Assembly (NCBI GenBank): GCA_905221605.1
Contig: CAJNDS010002499.1
Span: forward strand, 1 to 64,000
Direction of reading: 5' to 3'
Length of the DNA stretch: 64,000 nucleotides
DNA from: Symbiodinium natans
Lineage: Eukaryota > Sar > Dinophyceae > Suessiales > Symbiodiniaceae
Made by a program: the position numbers and the translations under genes. Numbering within the stretch: position 1 is the stretch's first letter; each line of letters opens with the position of its first letter. This document shows, one piece after another, positions 27,314 through 38,500 of the stretch. The notes under the pieces were generated by a model. That model saw only the letters and a program-made list of their open reading frames with translations, was not told where the DNA came from and did no database searches.

Positions 27314-29640
27314 CTATCTGTCCTGCTCTAGGAAAACTTCGCCTCTTTGGGCAATCCGGTGCTCGTGCGCACTGCGTTCAACTGCTGGTGTGGTGCTGTT
27401 GTCCTGTTGCTTGTGTGAGATAACGCTGCTGTCATTTTTAAATACAAGCCGCTCGACTGCTGGTATGGTGCTGTTGTCCTGTTGCTTGTGTGAGATAACG
27501 CTGCTGTCCTTTTCAAATACAAGCCACTCGACTGCTGGTATGGTGCTGTTGTCCTGTTGCTTGTGTGAGATAACGCTGTTGTCTTCACTAAAAATCAAGC
27601 ACTCATCCCTATCAAGCTCACGAACAGCTGGCGTATCCACATGACTGAAAAGTTGAAGTTGATCCCTCGCAGAGCCGGAAACGTCACCGACTGTCCTTAG
27701 TCTGTCCTTAGCTTCGCCTTGGTCCAGGTCAACATGTTCGTGGCTCGTCTGAGACTCGCAATCTACTACCTCATCACGACATGAAACATCCAGCAATTCG
27801 GGGTTTTCGGGCTCAACACACACTCTCGCAGAGCTGCGATGACCTCGATTCGAAGTCGAACGATGGAAATCACGACTCGAAGACGACTTGCGAGACCGAC
27901 TTCGACGAAACTGTTCCGTTTTGGCGATCAAATCCTGCGGTTTCAGTGCTAAAGGATGGTCATTCCGAACTGACGCAAGCCAACTAACTGAAGCAAACAT
28001 GGTTGTTCTCAGCGTTACGCCGTGCTTTCGCACGGTAATTACGCCCTGCTGGTCGCACATCGCTGGCTCCCAACCTCCATTCTGACAAAGCAAGTTGATG
28101 TTCAGCAAATTGTGCTTGATCTGATCGGAAATGACGGCTTCAAACCTAGCCCTACACATGTACACAGCGTCACCCTCATGCTCAGAACTGCTCTTCGATG
28201 ATGCTGGGTTGGTGGTTTCAAAGCAAACTTCCACTAAAACATGTGTTGATCCGCCAATTTCAACGGAATCTCCAGTCGCAGTCTCCGCATATGACTTAGG
28301 GCGTCCTTCTAACCAACTCAGGATCTTCACGTGGTTGCTCTCAAGCGTCTCTCTCGTGATGATGTGGAACGAACTACCAGAGTCAATCAACCAGTAAACG
28401 CGATCATCTGAAGGAAAACTAACCACCTGGTTCGTGAGCATCATACCGAAGTGATATCCTTCCAGAAACGTCTTGATTGATGACTGTGCTTTTCCACTGC
28501 CTTTGGTTGTGGGCTGCGCTGCTGCTTTCGCCGATGTAGACGATGAAGACGATGGTGCCTCTGGCTGCATCGTAACGACCTGGCTCGTCGCCGCTGCGGC
28601 TTTGTCCTTCGGAGGTGCCCAGCAGTCGCGTGCCCAGTGTCCAGTCTTCCCGCAGTTCCGGCAGACATCTGTCTTCTTCGCTTCTCTGCTCTGGCTCCGA
28701 GCTCTGTCTCCTTTTCCGCCTTGGTCACCTTTCTTATCCTTTCCTTTCGCTTTGCCACCCTTCAGTCCCTTTTCTCCTTTCTCGCTTTTGTTGCCCTTGT
28801 TGCCCTTGGAGCCTTTGTTGCTCTTGTCTCTGTCGCCCTTTCCGCCCTTGCCACCCTTGAAGGCATTCGCATACCCGGACGCTCCTTCTCTCTGGAAGTC
28901 CATCACACGAAGTTGCTCGTCGTAAAACTGCAAACCAGTCATCAGCTCACCCATGCTCTTTGTTGAGTGATGGAGGAGCAGATATCTCTTGGTCTCAGAA
29001 TCCAAGTGCTTCATCAGGCACAGGACTCCCTCTTGTTCTCCGATGAGCAACTCCGGGAAGCGATGCTTCACCTGCGCCTCGAACTTGAGAAGCTCGGTGG
29101 TGTACCACCTGGCGACATCAAGTGGTCGCTTGAGATGCTTTGGTGGCACCAGGCCTAACGCCTGTTCGCGGAGGGCCTGTCCCTCCACTCTGGAGCGAAC
29201 TGACAATTCGTTGTTCAACGAGCGCCAGAGTTCGTATCCGGCACTTGCTCCCATTTGTTTCACCTCGATGAGATGCACCAAATCTTGCCCACGTTGGAAC
29301 TTGCTCATGGACTGACGAAGCAAAAACCAAAGTTTGGTTGACCGGGCTGCTTTCCCGGCTTCAAGCCTCACTTGCAAGACTTCCACATTGCTACTGATCG
29401 CTTCTTGCAATTCCGTAGCGTAGCGGTCGTCGAGCAAACAAAGCCAACTCGTAAGTTCGTCTCTGTAGGCCGTCCAAACTCGGATTTCAGCATGTCTGCT
29501 TGTCATGGACGCATAGTTCAGCTGAGGCAACTGTGGAATGTAACCCTCTGCTCTCTTGTTTCGTACACCAGAGTCTACTTCCATGTCCACAGGGGTCGAT
29601 GCATTCGCAGGTGCTGCTGAGGGGTCTCCTCCAGGTGTAG
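27314..29640 (-). CDS. Copia Gag-protease (main frame)
   Basis: The frame contains a UBN2/retrotrans-gag-like helical region (residues ~30-230 counted from 29590), a Lys/Gly repeat zone, a CCHC knuckle CRNCGKTGHWARDC near 309, and an aspartic-protease motif WLIDSGSS near 400. The C-terminal part carries three to four 25-residue repeats (ISHKQQDNST core). It packages element RNA and processes the polyprotein. The frame is open upstream to about 29,640 (GPTPGGDPSAAPANAS), without an ATG, so the start lies in another frame. It ends in TAG at 27314 with pol in the same frame. Confidence 0.85.
27376..27605 (-). repeat. 75-bp tandem repeats in the gag C-terminus
   Basis: Three to four copies of a 75-bp unit encode a 25-residue repeat with SVISHKQQDNST and PAVERLVF. 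The length is a multiple of three, so the frame is kept. Confidence 0.85.
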
Positions 29641-29892
29641 GACCGTCGACGATGAAGCTGCAGCTGCTGCAATATGCGCATTGGCAGCATTCGCACTTGC
29701 AAGCTGCAATGCTTGCGTAAGCATGGCACTCATCTGTTGAAGTTGAGCTGCCTGCTGTCGGATCTGCTCGTCCTGCGCTTGCAGCATTGCTCTCGTGAAC
29801 TCCATCTGCTGAGCTACTCCAGGTGCAACGGGCAACTGCATATTCGGAACTTGAAGGGGTTCTTGTGGTGCCGTCTGAGGGGGTGTTTCCAT
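29575..29892 (-). pseudogene. Copia Gag N-terminus, shifted by one base
   Basis: Starting at ATG 29892 (METPPQTAPQ), this frame encodes a Gln/Met/Ala-rich coiled-coil-like stretch (QAQDEQIRQQAAQLQQM) that is the natural N-terminus of Gag. It runs out of the main frame near 29,640, where the 27314-29640 frame takes over. A single indel in this copy, or a frameshift, joins them. Confidence 0.6.
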
Positions 29893-30284
29893 CTGGTAGA
29901 ACTGAGGTCCAAACGAAGGCACAGCCCCGTGGCTGATGGCCTGCTCCAGTCGTAGCTGTCCACTGCCTTGGGTCTACTCCGCGTGGAACTGAAGCTGGTG
30001 CGCTGGCAAAGACCTTACGTTCTCTCTCTCACGGGCACTTGGTGACCTTGCACCAGAAAGCTCTGTGTGGAACTCAAGCTAGCTTGCACTGCGGCCTCTC
30101 GGAGAACGGTCTCGTCCAGGCACACGTTCTTCACCAGTGTCATGCTGGAGCACGAAGCTCCGCTACCACGTTGAAACTCGTGGCACAGCTACGGGGCCTA
30201 AGGGACCTCAGGTCAAGACCACTTAACCCTCACAGCACAAAGTGCGGACTCTTTTCACTGCGCTGTTCACAGCTTCTCGAGGTC
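29893..30284 (-). other. Copia leader, no gene
   Basis: About 390 nt between the leader relic and the gag ATG. I see no ORF with domain content. Confidence 0.5.
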
Positions 30285-30302
30285 TTGAGCCAATGCCACG
30301 GC
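30285..30302 (-). other. Spliced-leader relic, nearly full length, before copia gag
   Basis: The minus strand reads CCGTGGCATTGGCTCAAG. Against the known leader core CCGTAGCCATTTTGGCTCAAG this is one substitution plus a three-base deletion. It is the longest leader match in the window. Confidence 0.6.
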
Positions 30303-30425
30303 TTCCAGCTTCAAACACTGTCTGCCAGACATAGGGAAAACAAAGGTACTTCAGGTGAAAACACTCAGCCATGGAACTTCTACTTCTAAACACTGTGGGT
30401 AGGTTACCAGCACCTCAGGTGCTCT

Positions 30426-31037
30426 GTGGAGCAACCTGGCCTTCAAAAAGGCCGTCATTGCCTGCGCATGGCGGGACAAGCAGGCTCACCGCCTGCCTGG
30501 ATGTTGCCTGACGGTGCTGCCTGGACCAAGGCAGTGTTTGCAATGGAAGTTCTACCGCTCCTGTTGGCCGTCCAACGTGATGCGAGCCCTCGCATCTCCT
30601 TGCCCACATATCTCATGGGCCTCGGTTCTGGAGGAACCATCACCAACCAGATTGCAATCTCCAAGGCCCATGCGACCTTCCGGGCTTGTGTTTGCATGGG
30701 CCCCATTAGGCTGCCTTCTTTGCTGCCAGCCCCCACGAGCGAGAAGACACGAATTTTAGTCTATGGCGGACGAAAGGACGTCGAGACCTTTCAGCATCAC
30801 CTTCGGATGTGCTACTCGGTACGGGGCAATCATCGCGTGCCTCCTATCACAGAAGCCCTTACCGAAGACTCGCACTTTACTGCCTTCAAGGGCTACGGAC
30901 GCACGCAGTACCCCTGGGCCCCCGGCCTCACAATCCGCCAGGTGGTTATCGGCAAGGACCCGGAGCATGTGGTGTGGCCTGCATTGCTGAGCGACCCTGA
31001 TTGGCTGCTGGCGGACCATATCGAGCTCCCGGAGTAG
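30426..31037 (+). pseudogene. 203-codon fragment related to the 3' region of the helicase unit
   Basis: The frame is open from a GTG. The first ~80 codons (SPRISLPTYLMGLG) match a decayed peptide in the 3' region of the helicase unit (SPPISLPTYLAGLG near 51,890), and acctggccttc/ttcctgcctgg blocks are shared at DNA level. The second half (KTRILVYGGRKDVE and onward) looks like the C-terminus of an unknown protein. It may be the end of another, mostly lost, unit. The function is unknown. Confidence 0.4.
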
Positions 31038-31286
31038 TCGTTGGGGCAGGGTAGAGAGTGCCTCCCTTTTTCCATTTTAATCGATTTATGCGCGCCGGGC
31101 CTTGTGTTGCTACAGACAGACCAGCAACCGAGGTATGCCTGCATTCTGGTGCTACTACTGTGCACGGACAAAGTAAAGGATGCCATTGTCTCCAGGTCAT
31201 TGCTTTGTACATGCAGCACATTGCAGCCACAAGTAACAGCCACCTGCGACGACACGCTGCATTCCTTTTCAGGTTGCGCGTTGGAT
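31038..31286 (+). other. Spacer without a recognisable gene
   Basis: No ORF with recognisable content in about 250 nt. It separates the copia 5' side and the fragment at 30.4 kb from the possible 5' end of the helicase unit. Confidence 0.4.
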
Positions 31287-31301
31287 GTGCCTTGGCTCAA
31301 G
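31287..31301 (+). other. Possible spliced-leader relic before ORF-A
   Basis: The plus strand reads GTGCC-TTGGCTCAAG, the last ten leader bases preceded by a GCC that would fit AGCC with a deletion. It lies ~260 nt before the ORF-A ATG. Confidence 0.45.
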
Positions 31302-31562
31302 CTCAGGGTGGCTGGCTGACTGAACGAGGTGCCCCTTGTGTTGAGGGTTGTAACGCTCCTGACTGGTTTTTTTTGTTTCTCGCCTCTCTGTTTCTTCTCT
31401 CCTGTGTGCTCTGCTTGGGGTTTGGTCCTCCCCTTCTTGGAGTCCTCCTTTGTTGGTGTTTGGGCTTCCAGGGATCTTGGTGTCTGAAGGTTGCCTCGTG
31501 GTTGTCCGCTGTCTGTGTGGTAGTCACATGAGTTTGGCCTGCCATGTTCGGTGAGTGATGCC

Positions 31563-34500
31563 ATGGAGTCGTATGCCTGTCAACCGTATGTGATCCGGGT
31601 TGGAGCGCAAGCACTCCAAGTTCACGTTGCCAGGAGAGGGCAACTCACTGCACTTGCCACTTTAGGGACCAGTGATGTCGCAATGACCAGGCAGATGCAA
31701 GCCGGCGTCATCCTGCCTCACGAACTCGATGTTGCCGGTTGGTGCCGATACTTTCCGCCGGAAATACAACCTTTGTTGTGTCTGGACCACTCTGCCTTTT
31801 TGAGAAACAGCAACGCCGTCTGCTTCGCCCGGCAACCCACGGTTCGCTGTTTTCTCCTGCATGCATGGAGGCCAGGCATCGGCACCATGCCGCATAGCAG
31901 TGCCCTCATGGGGCGAGCTTTGCCTGGTGACGCGATAGACCTTCCCCCTTGGGCGAGTGTTGTCACCGAACAAGGAGTGGGTAGGGAGACAGCCCTGTCT
32001 CCCGGGCCCGGGCAAACTCCACCACCTAATCCACCTAGGGTCTGCTGGCCGGACAATAGTCCTCGCCCTCCCATACCGCCGATTCCTCCACGTGTTGGCG
32101 AATACCCAGTGGGTGCGGTCAGTAGGATTGAGCCGCGACTTCCACATGGGAGGCCACCTCCCGCGCCAGTTGCAGCCGACCTGCCACCGTGGCAGGTCCC
32201 TAGCTACCCAGGTCCACAGGTCCTTGCGGCGACCGCAATGCAGGCTATATGCCAGCTTCGCACTCTCAGTGCTGACCATGCGCCGGGGCCTCCGGAGCCT
32301 GAGGATCTCGCGCAGGCACTAGAAAGTAATCAGAATTTCCCTGAGCCCACCCCTAGCGGCGTCCTGCCATTGAGACTGGCCTCTGGAGCCATTTCCGGCG
32401 AACCGCCTGAGCCGCAAGGTCTCCACCCAGAGATCGACTACACTGCACTACTCGGCTGCCTACTTCCACAGCTCCGGGCTGCTGAGTCCGCAGGAGCCCA
32501 TGTCCTGCTCTTAGTCACGGACAGTCGCTGCTTCTTGTCTATTCCGCATTTCCCCTACTTTGTCCGGCATTTGGTAGCACGCATGCAGTGGGAAGGCCCG
32601 TTTAAAGAGAGGTGGTTTCCCATCTTGGTAAACACCAAGGAAGCGGGGTTAGCTTCTGTGCACTTTACGTGGGCGGGGCCCGAAATTCTGGCAGTCCTCA
32701 GAGTCCTTGCGCCAGGGGTGGTCTTGATGTTGCTTGACCATGGCACCTTGTTCACTGCCAGGTGGGAAGCAGAAGAGCTGCGAAGGTTTGCAGTCCTCGA
32801 TCTACTGCCCAATACCCTCTCGACGGAGTCACTGGGCAGCATGGAAGTCGAGACGGACGAGACACAGCCCTGTGGCTCGCTTCCAGCCTCGCCGTGGAGT
32901 TGCTCGCCGGACGGGTCCATACCGTGTGGGGCCCGATCGCCAAACTCAATTGGCATGGTTTGTGCGTCCGAGGACCAGCTTGAAGCAAATGGGGGATTGG
33001 TCATCTTCTACCCGAATGCTCCGGACGGCAAAACTCCCCGGCCCCCTCGCTTTTGCATCCCTAGCAACGTCGCTAGTGCGGTGACCTCCATTGGTACTGC
33101 GTTGAGCCGAGCCCTGCAGCTAGTCATCATGCCCAGTGAAGTGCCCACTCCATTGCCTGGTATGCATGAGCAGGTGCCGTTGGACCAGATCCATTATCGG
33201 CAATGTCTACGCAACACCCCTCTTGCCGGAACCACTGCTCACAAGCATTCTGACTTTGTGTTTGCGTGGGCACTTTTAGGAAGATACATACATGAAGTTG
33301 CGTGGAAAGCGGCCGACCTTAATACTGGCCGGCCAGAGCCAGACATCCAGTTTGGCGCCTCCCCAGTCAGGCAGGTCAGAGGGGTCAAAACATGGGGACA
33401 AGGCCCGTATGAACAGGGATTTCTTCCCTTGCTCAGGGGTTACGGCGGCTTGCACTCCCGTTTGGCAATCCTACCTGGTCCTGACTTATTCATGGCGAAC
33501 CGATACGCCGAGGTTATACCCCCTCCTTTTGTGCATGGATATGGTGCCAAAGGCAAAAACATCTTGCCGCAGTGGGGGAGTGTGGTACGGCTGCCTACTC
33601 TGCCCGAGTCGGTCTGGGGCAACGGGGACACCGTCCCTCTGTGGGCCTCTGTTGGGAAAAAGGGCAGTGGACCAGTGCGGCTCCAGCTCTTCCCTGGAGT
33701 CCTCATGTTTTGGAAGAAAGATGCCCTATCTTCCTGCAGGGCCACCCCGAAATGGCGCAGTCGACCCAATACCCCAACTGGGCCGCTTGCTCTTCTTGCT
33801 GCCGCTGCGCATGCTTGGCTGGCCCAGGTGGATCTGCCGTGGCCTCTTTGCTGCAGACATAAAGGTCACGCCGCTGGGCCTCAGTCAATACTGGGATGAT
33901 GGACTTGCAATGCGTGTGCAACAAGCCCTGGCAGCCTTTGCCTTTCCTGCCTACCAGTACCCGCCCCCAAAGCCTCACCTAACCCCCTCAGGGGAATGTC
34001 GGTCGCTCTTCATTAGCGGGATGCATGGGAAGGCCGAGAATACGCCCTCCACTGTGTCGGGTAGCATCATTCACACAGCCAATTCCTATGCACTCACTGG
34101 CTTAGAAATGGAAACAGTCCGGGACAACCAGGGCAAAAAAGTCCGATATGAGGACACACAACGCCCGTTGTTGCTTTCGACCAGCGGTAATGCCGCACAT
34201 GCACTGCTGCTCCTGCCCCAAGCCGCCCAGCTGTGGGCACGTGCTCTGTACCCTCAGGTCGAAGGATGCGGTCTGCCAGCGGCGGTTCGTGCTAGAATCA
34301 GCTCGGTAGAAGCCTCCCTGACAATGTGCCCGGCCCTAGCTCACTTGCACATGCCACATACTGCTGCGCTGACCGCTCTGCATGTGGGCCTCGCCGCGGG
34401 GAGAGCTGGCGAGTGCAAACTGTGCGTTACGGGTTTCTCTGCTGGGTCGTATACGGGCGCTGCTGTGGCTATCGCTTGGCATGAGCGCCAAAAGCTTCCT

Positions 34501-35535
34501 GACTGCAAGGGCGACTTTGTCCACATCAAGGCACGTTTGGGCGGCATTGCCATGCCACGGGCCATGCTGCAATATATCCTGGGTTCGGAATTGCGGCACG
34601 CTGTTAGTCTTGTCCATCATGAGAGCGACCAGCTTTGTATCTTCCGGCCCAGCCAGGCAGCAAGGATGCAAGCGATTGGCGCGGGGGCGCGTCTCTACTA
34701 CTTCACTGGACCTGAGTCGCTTGGCAGTGGCGGACACTCTTATGGTCACTTTGTCCAAAGTGAAGAGCTATTCCAGCTCACGCCGGGGGATTATGTGCAT
34801 AAGGAATTGACTAAAAAGATTTGTGGCCTGGCCGACCCCCGGATGGATCGCACAGTGCGGGCAGGTTTGATGGGGGTTGCGTGTGGCTCTGTCCAGCTTT
34901 CGGATAAGTCTAAAACTTTCATCAACTCCGTGCTGGGACGGCAAATCAAACGCCCCGATCTGGAGGCTTTTCTCCGGATACCTTCCGCTGAGAACCGGAG
35001 CATTGCCAGTCTCCGTGCTGACTGTACCCAAGTCCTCCTAACGGATGCCAAGCCGCATCTGGCTGATTTGCCGCCCCCGTATCATGAACTTGGTCCCACG
35101 ATGAAGCTTGTTTTGGGTATGTGGCTCCCCCACCTGTCGTTAGAACGCCTGGTTGACATGCTGGGTTATCAGTTTTTAGCCATGGCCTCGGAAGCAGAAA
35201 TCGAGGAGGAGCCCTCGGAACAGTATCACTACCCAGAGCAAGCTGCGGTCAAGCGGGCCGCCACCCCTGTGGCGATAAAGCCCGGCACGCATACGTGGCC
35301 AATCTGCCTTCTCCATCGAGTTTACCCACGAGCGTCGGTCATGCTCCTTACACCGGAGTTGGCGGATGTCCCTGACTGGGCTACAAAGTGGTTTGCTGTC
35401 GCTGGTAAAGTGCCGGCCAAGGGCACTGCTTTGCTGGTTACCTTGAGAGAAGACAAGGGAGATGTGGCCTACCCAGGCATGTTTATAGAGCTCCTTGCCC
35501 CGAAGAAGCTTTCCACCGGCCCTGGCGGAAAGTAA
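31563..35535 (+). pseudogene. ORF-A: alpha/beta-hydrolase-like protein, frameshifted in this copy
   Basis: One frame runs from ATG 31563 to ~33,720 and another from ~33,850 to TAA 35535. Between them the best-looking peptide changes frame at least once (ends at 33899 in the first frame), so this copy carries indels or there is frameshifting. The N-terminal half has LLLVTDSRCFLSIPHFPYF and VVLMLLDHGTLFTARWE, somewhat like a glycosyltransferase DxD region (weak). The C-terminal half has VTGFSAGSYTG near 34,430 (the GxSxG nucleophile elbow), HESDQL and GGHSYGHF near 34,735, a plausible Ser-Asp-His triad. The C-terminus is acidic. ORF-B starts 5 nt after the stop. The substrate is unknown. Confidence 0.55.
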
Positions 35536-35539
35536 GGCC

Positions 35540-38500
35540 ATGCAGCCAGTCAATATAACCATTGCCCTGCTCTTGACTGATGAACAGCACAACCAATTCG
35601 CGCAACGACCCTCATTGCCGAGAGTCAGCCAGCTTGAAGTTCTGCCCGGAGGAGCCTCTACCCCGCTTTGGGATGCCCTGTTACACATGCCTAGGGAAAG
35701 GCAACATGTTGCCTTGGGCGTTCCGCTAGAAGACTCGCCTCTTGATGCCATCCGGCAGCCACATTGGTTGCCGGGCTTTCTCACGGATCTAGTGCTTGTC
35801 CTCATTATCGGGCTGGTGGTGAGAGGGAACTGGCACGACACATGGGCACAGCTCATTCACCCGGAGGTCTGCCAAGTCTTCAGAGGCAAGCACGCAACGC
35901 AAGCTGCGCAGGCATCGCCTACTGCGGGTCCGGGGGCTTCCAACACCTTGCAAAGCATCCTTAACCTTTGGCTTGCGGAGGAACAAACCTATCGCAAAGA
36001 ATGGACGCCGACGCTGCTGAGTGGCGTGTTAGCCACGCTGCCTGACTCTCCGCTGCCCGGCCAGGAGGACGCCCGGACTCCTGCGCTGTGGCATGCGGAG
36101 CGTCTACGCATGTCCCAGGACTCGTTGAGTAACGAGCACGATCCGAGGACTCGCGCCAGCATCTTTGCGCTCGCAGTTGGTCCCGCCTTCCTTACGTGCC
36201 TCTGTGATACCTTTTGGGGGGCGGATGGACACCTGGCAGCGCTGCTGGGAGCGTGCTCGTACGGCCTGGCCGCTAATCGTACTTCTGTATTCATAACGGG
36301 GGCGCCTGGCAGCGGGAAGACACGATCCTGCGCGTTTCTAGGAGTTCTTCTTGCGTGCCTGACGAACCGGCTCACCCTGTACACCGCTCATGGCAATGAA
36401 TCGGTTCGTGCCTATGTCGAGGCGGTTGATAGGCTCACGACTGCTAGCAATGAATTTGTTCGCAGCCGCATCGTTCGCATACCGGGTAACAAGGAGAAGG
36501 ACACACATAAGCTCCCCTTTGATGTGCACGATTTGTACCGGGGGCTACTTGTAGCCACGACGCATGGTACGATTGTGGCAAGGCTTAGCTTTCCCTACTC
36601 GCAGCTCATTAACCGTCTAAAGGATGTTGAGTTGCTCCTCCGAGATGAAGCCCAGCAATTGGGCACACCGGGTTCCAACACCATCTTGGCGCACATCAAG
36701 CATGCACTCGATGTCATGATTGGCGACCACAGACAGCCCGCTGGAGGATCGCGGCCCAATTACCACTTCGTCACGGAGTTGTTGGAGCAAAAGATTTGTG
36801 GTCTCAATGCGGTCCCTGCCGACCTCCACACGCCAGCCACCTTGCCTGCGGCCCTTTTGCGGCAAACGGCCCAAAGTTCCGGCCCGTGGAAAAAGGGGCA
36901 AGGCGAGATGCCCTCTTGGGGCAAGCCCCACCGTTCCTCTGGAGCGTCAGAAGTGTTGTTCTCAGCGGTCTCGATGCTGGATTCGATTCTCTGTATGAGC
37001 ATCGTCAAACCGAAGCAAGCCGAGACAGTCATGCAGGCCGCCGGGCTGAAGGCCATTGTCGGACCGGCTATCAACCTCTCGCTCTGTTCATCCATGCGCC
37101 TCCCTCCTGAGATTGCTGCCATTCTATACGCATGTCGGTACTCGGAGGCGTGCCGCTTCGATCTGACAGGCGGGGTCCCTCGGCTCGGGCGGCCACTGCG
37201 TAGCTTTGCAGGCAGGTGGATGGAAACGTGCCGATGGGTACGGGTGCCAGATCAGGATGAGACCCAAACCAAACTAGGCAGAAGCTACGACCTCAGCATG
37301 GTCCTGGCGGACATTGTGCTCACTTTTGGGCACCAGGTTTATCCTGACTTTCCTATCGGGATGGTCTCTCAGTATGCCAGGATTGTTACTCAAATGAAGT
37401 TTATGCTGCAGTCGAGTCTCCCCGCAGACCCACTGGGCGATGACGATATGAGCCTACTTGAAGCCTGCCAAACCGCACCAGATTTCCCGCTGACTGGCGC
37501 GCCCACCACTTGGAGCCTTGTGACGTTTCGGACCTTCCTCATGAATCACATAGGGTCCCTTAAACGCTTCTTCGGCGCTATCACCACGGCTTGCTCCACT
37601 GGCCCCACATTTGGGATAGGTGTCTTTGTGACTTGTCGGGCTTCTGGATTCCTGTTTAGTAGCGAGGCAGGGTTTGCCCGAGCCACCTCCTCCTTCACGA
37701 GAGGACTTGGGGCTTTGGTTTTCGTGGCGCCGCACTACTCTGATGGTATAGGTGCATGCTTCCAAATGGCGGCCTGCGCAACCGGAGGCCTGATTGAATG
37801 CGCGGAATATGTGCGCACACAAGCCAGCTTGTGGAGCATGGATGGCCCTGGCGTTGCAAAGGCATTACACAAGCAAGCCTTCCGAGAACGGACAGTAGCC
37901 AGCATCGTGCTGCCTGCGGAACGCAAAGTAGGGCTGGACCTTTTTGAAGCCCCACCCCTGCATCAAGCGTGGGCCTTGAAGGCCACCTGGGGAGATAAGC
38001 GGGAAGTTCTTTACCGCACACTTAAGCAAGAAGGATGGGGGAGCCCCTCTTTCACTTCCAACTCCTACTCGGGCACCATTGCTAGTCTGCAAACGCGCGG
38101 CTTCGTCCTGGAGCCCTTGCCCAATGCTGTGTATTGTGTCCCCTTCCAGCCGGTGAGGGAAGGAGATGGGGTCGCCCAGTACCTCACCTGCTTGCTAGGG
38201 GATACCAGCATTAGGACGCCGCCCAAGCGGGGATCTGCTCAACGCGCTGACCCGGCTTTCGAACACAAGGCCGGCATAATGCGAGCCCCCCGCGGTCTTC
38301 ACCTCCTACCTGTTCGTACGGGTAAGGCTGCCTCCGAAACTGCGATTGATGTGGACTCTCCGGGAAACAGCCCTGTGCCCGCGAGTAGTCACAGTCCCGA
38401 CGTGGTAGCTGCTACTGCAGTCGAGGTTCTTACGCCGCTGCAGTCACCAGCCCAAAGCGAGGCTATCACCAACGCGCGCCATGGTGAGCGGTGGGGTACA

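Larger units (their letters stand above)
21203..30302 (-). mobile_element. Ty1/copia LTR retrotransposon, internal region
   Basis: On the minus strand: leader, gag-protease, pol (integrase, RT, RNase H), C-terminal extension, polypurine tract (GAGGGGGAG at 21212-21204), then only ~14 bases of a presumed 3' LTR (TTGATATATGTTC) before the LINE. The domain order PR-IN-RT-RH is that of copia. I found no second LTR near 30-31 kb. The 5' side instead starts at a spliced-leader-like word at 30302, so this copy may derive from a trans-spliced transcript or be truncated. Confidence 0.85.

Noticed and set aside
29893-31290. 5' LTR of the copia element
   Set aside because: I looked for TTGATATATGTTC or any other repeat of the 21.2-kb side near 30-31 kb and saw none; the left end instead starts at a leader-like word.
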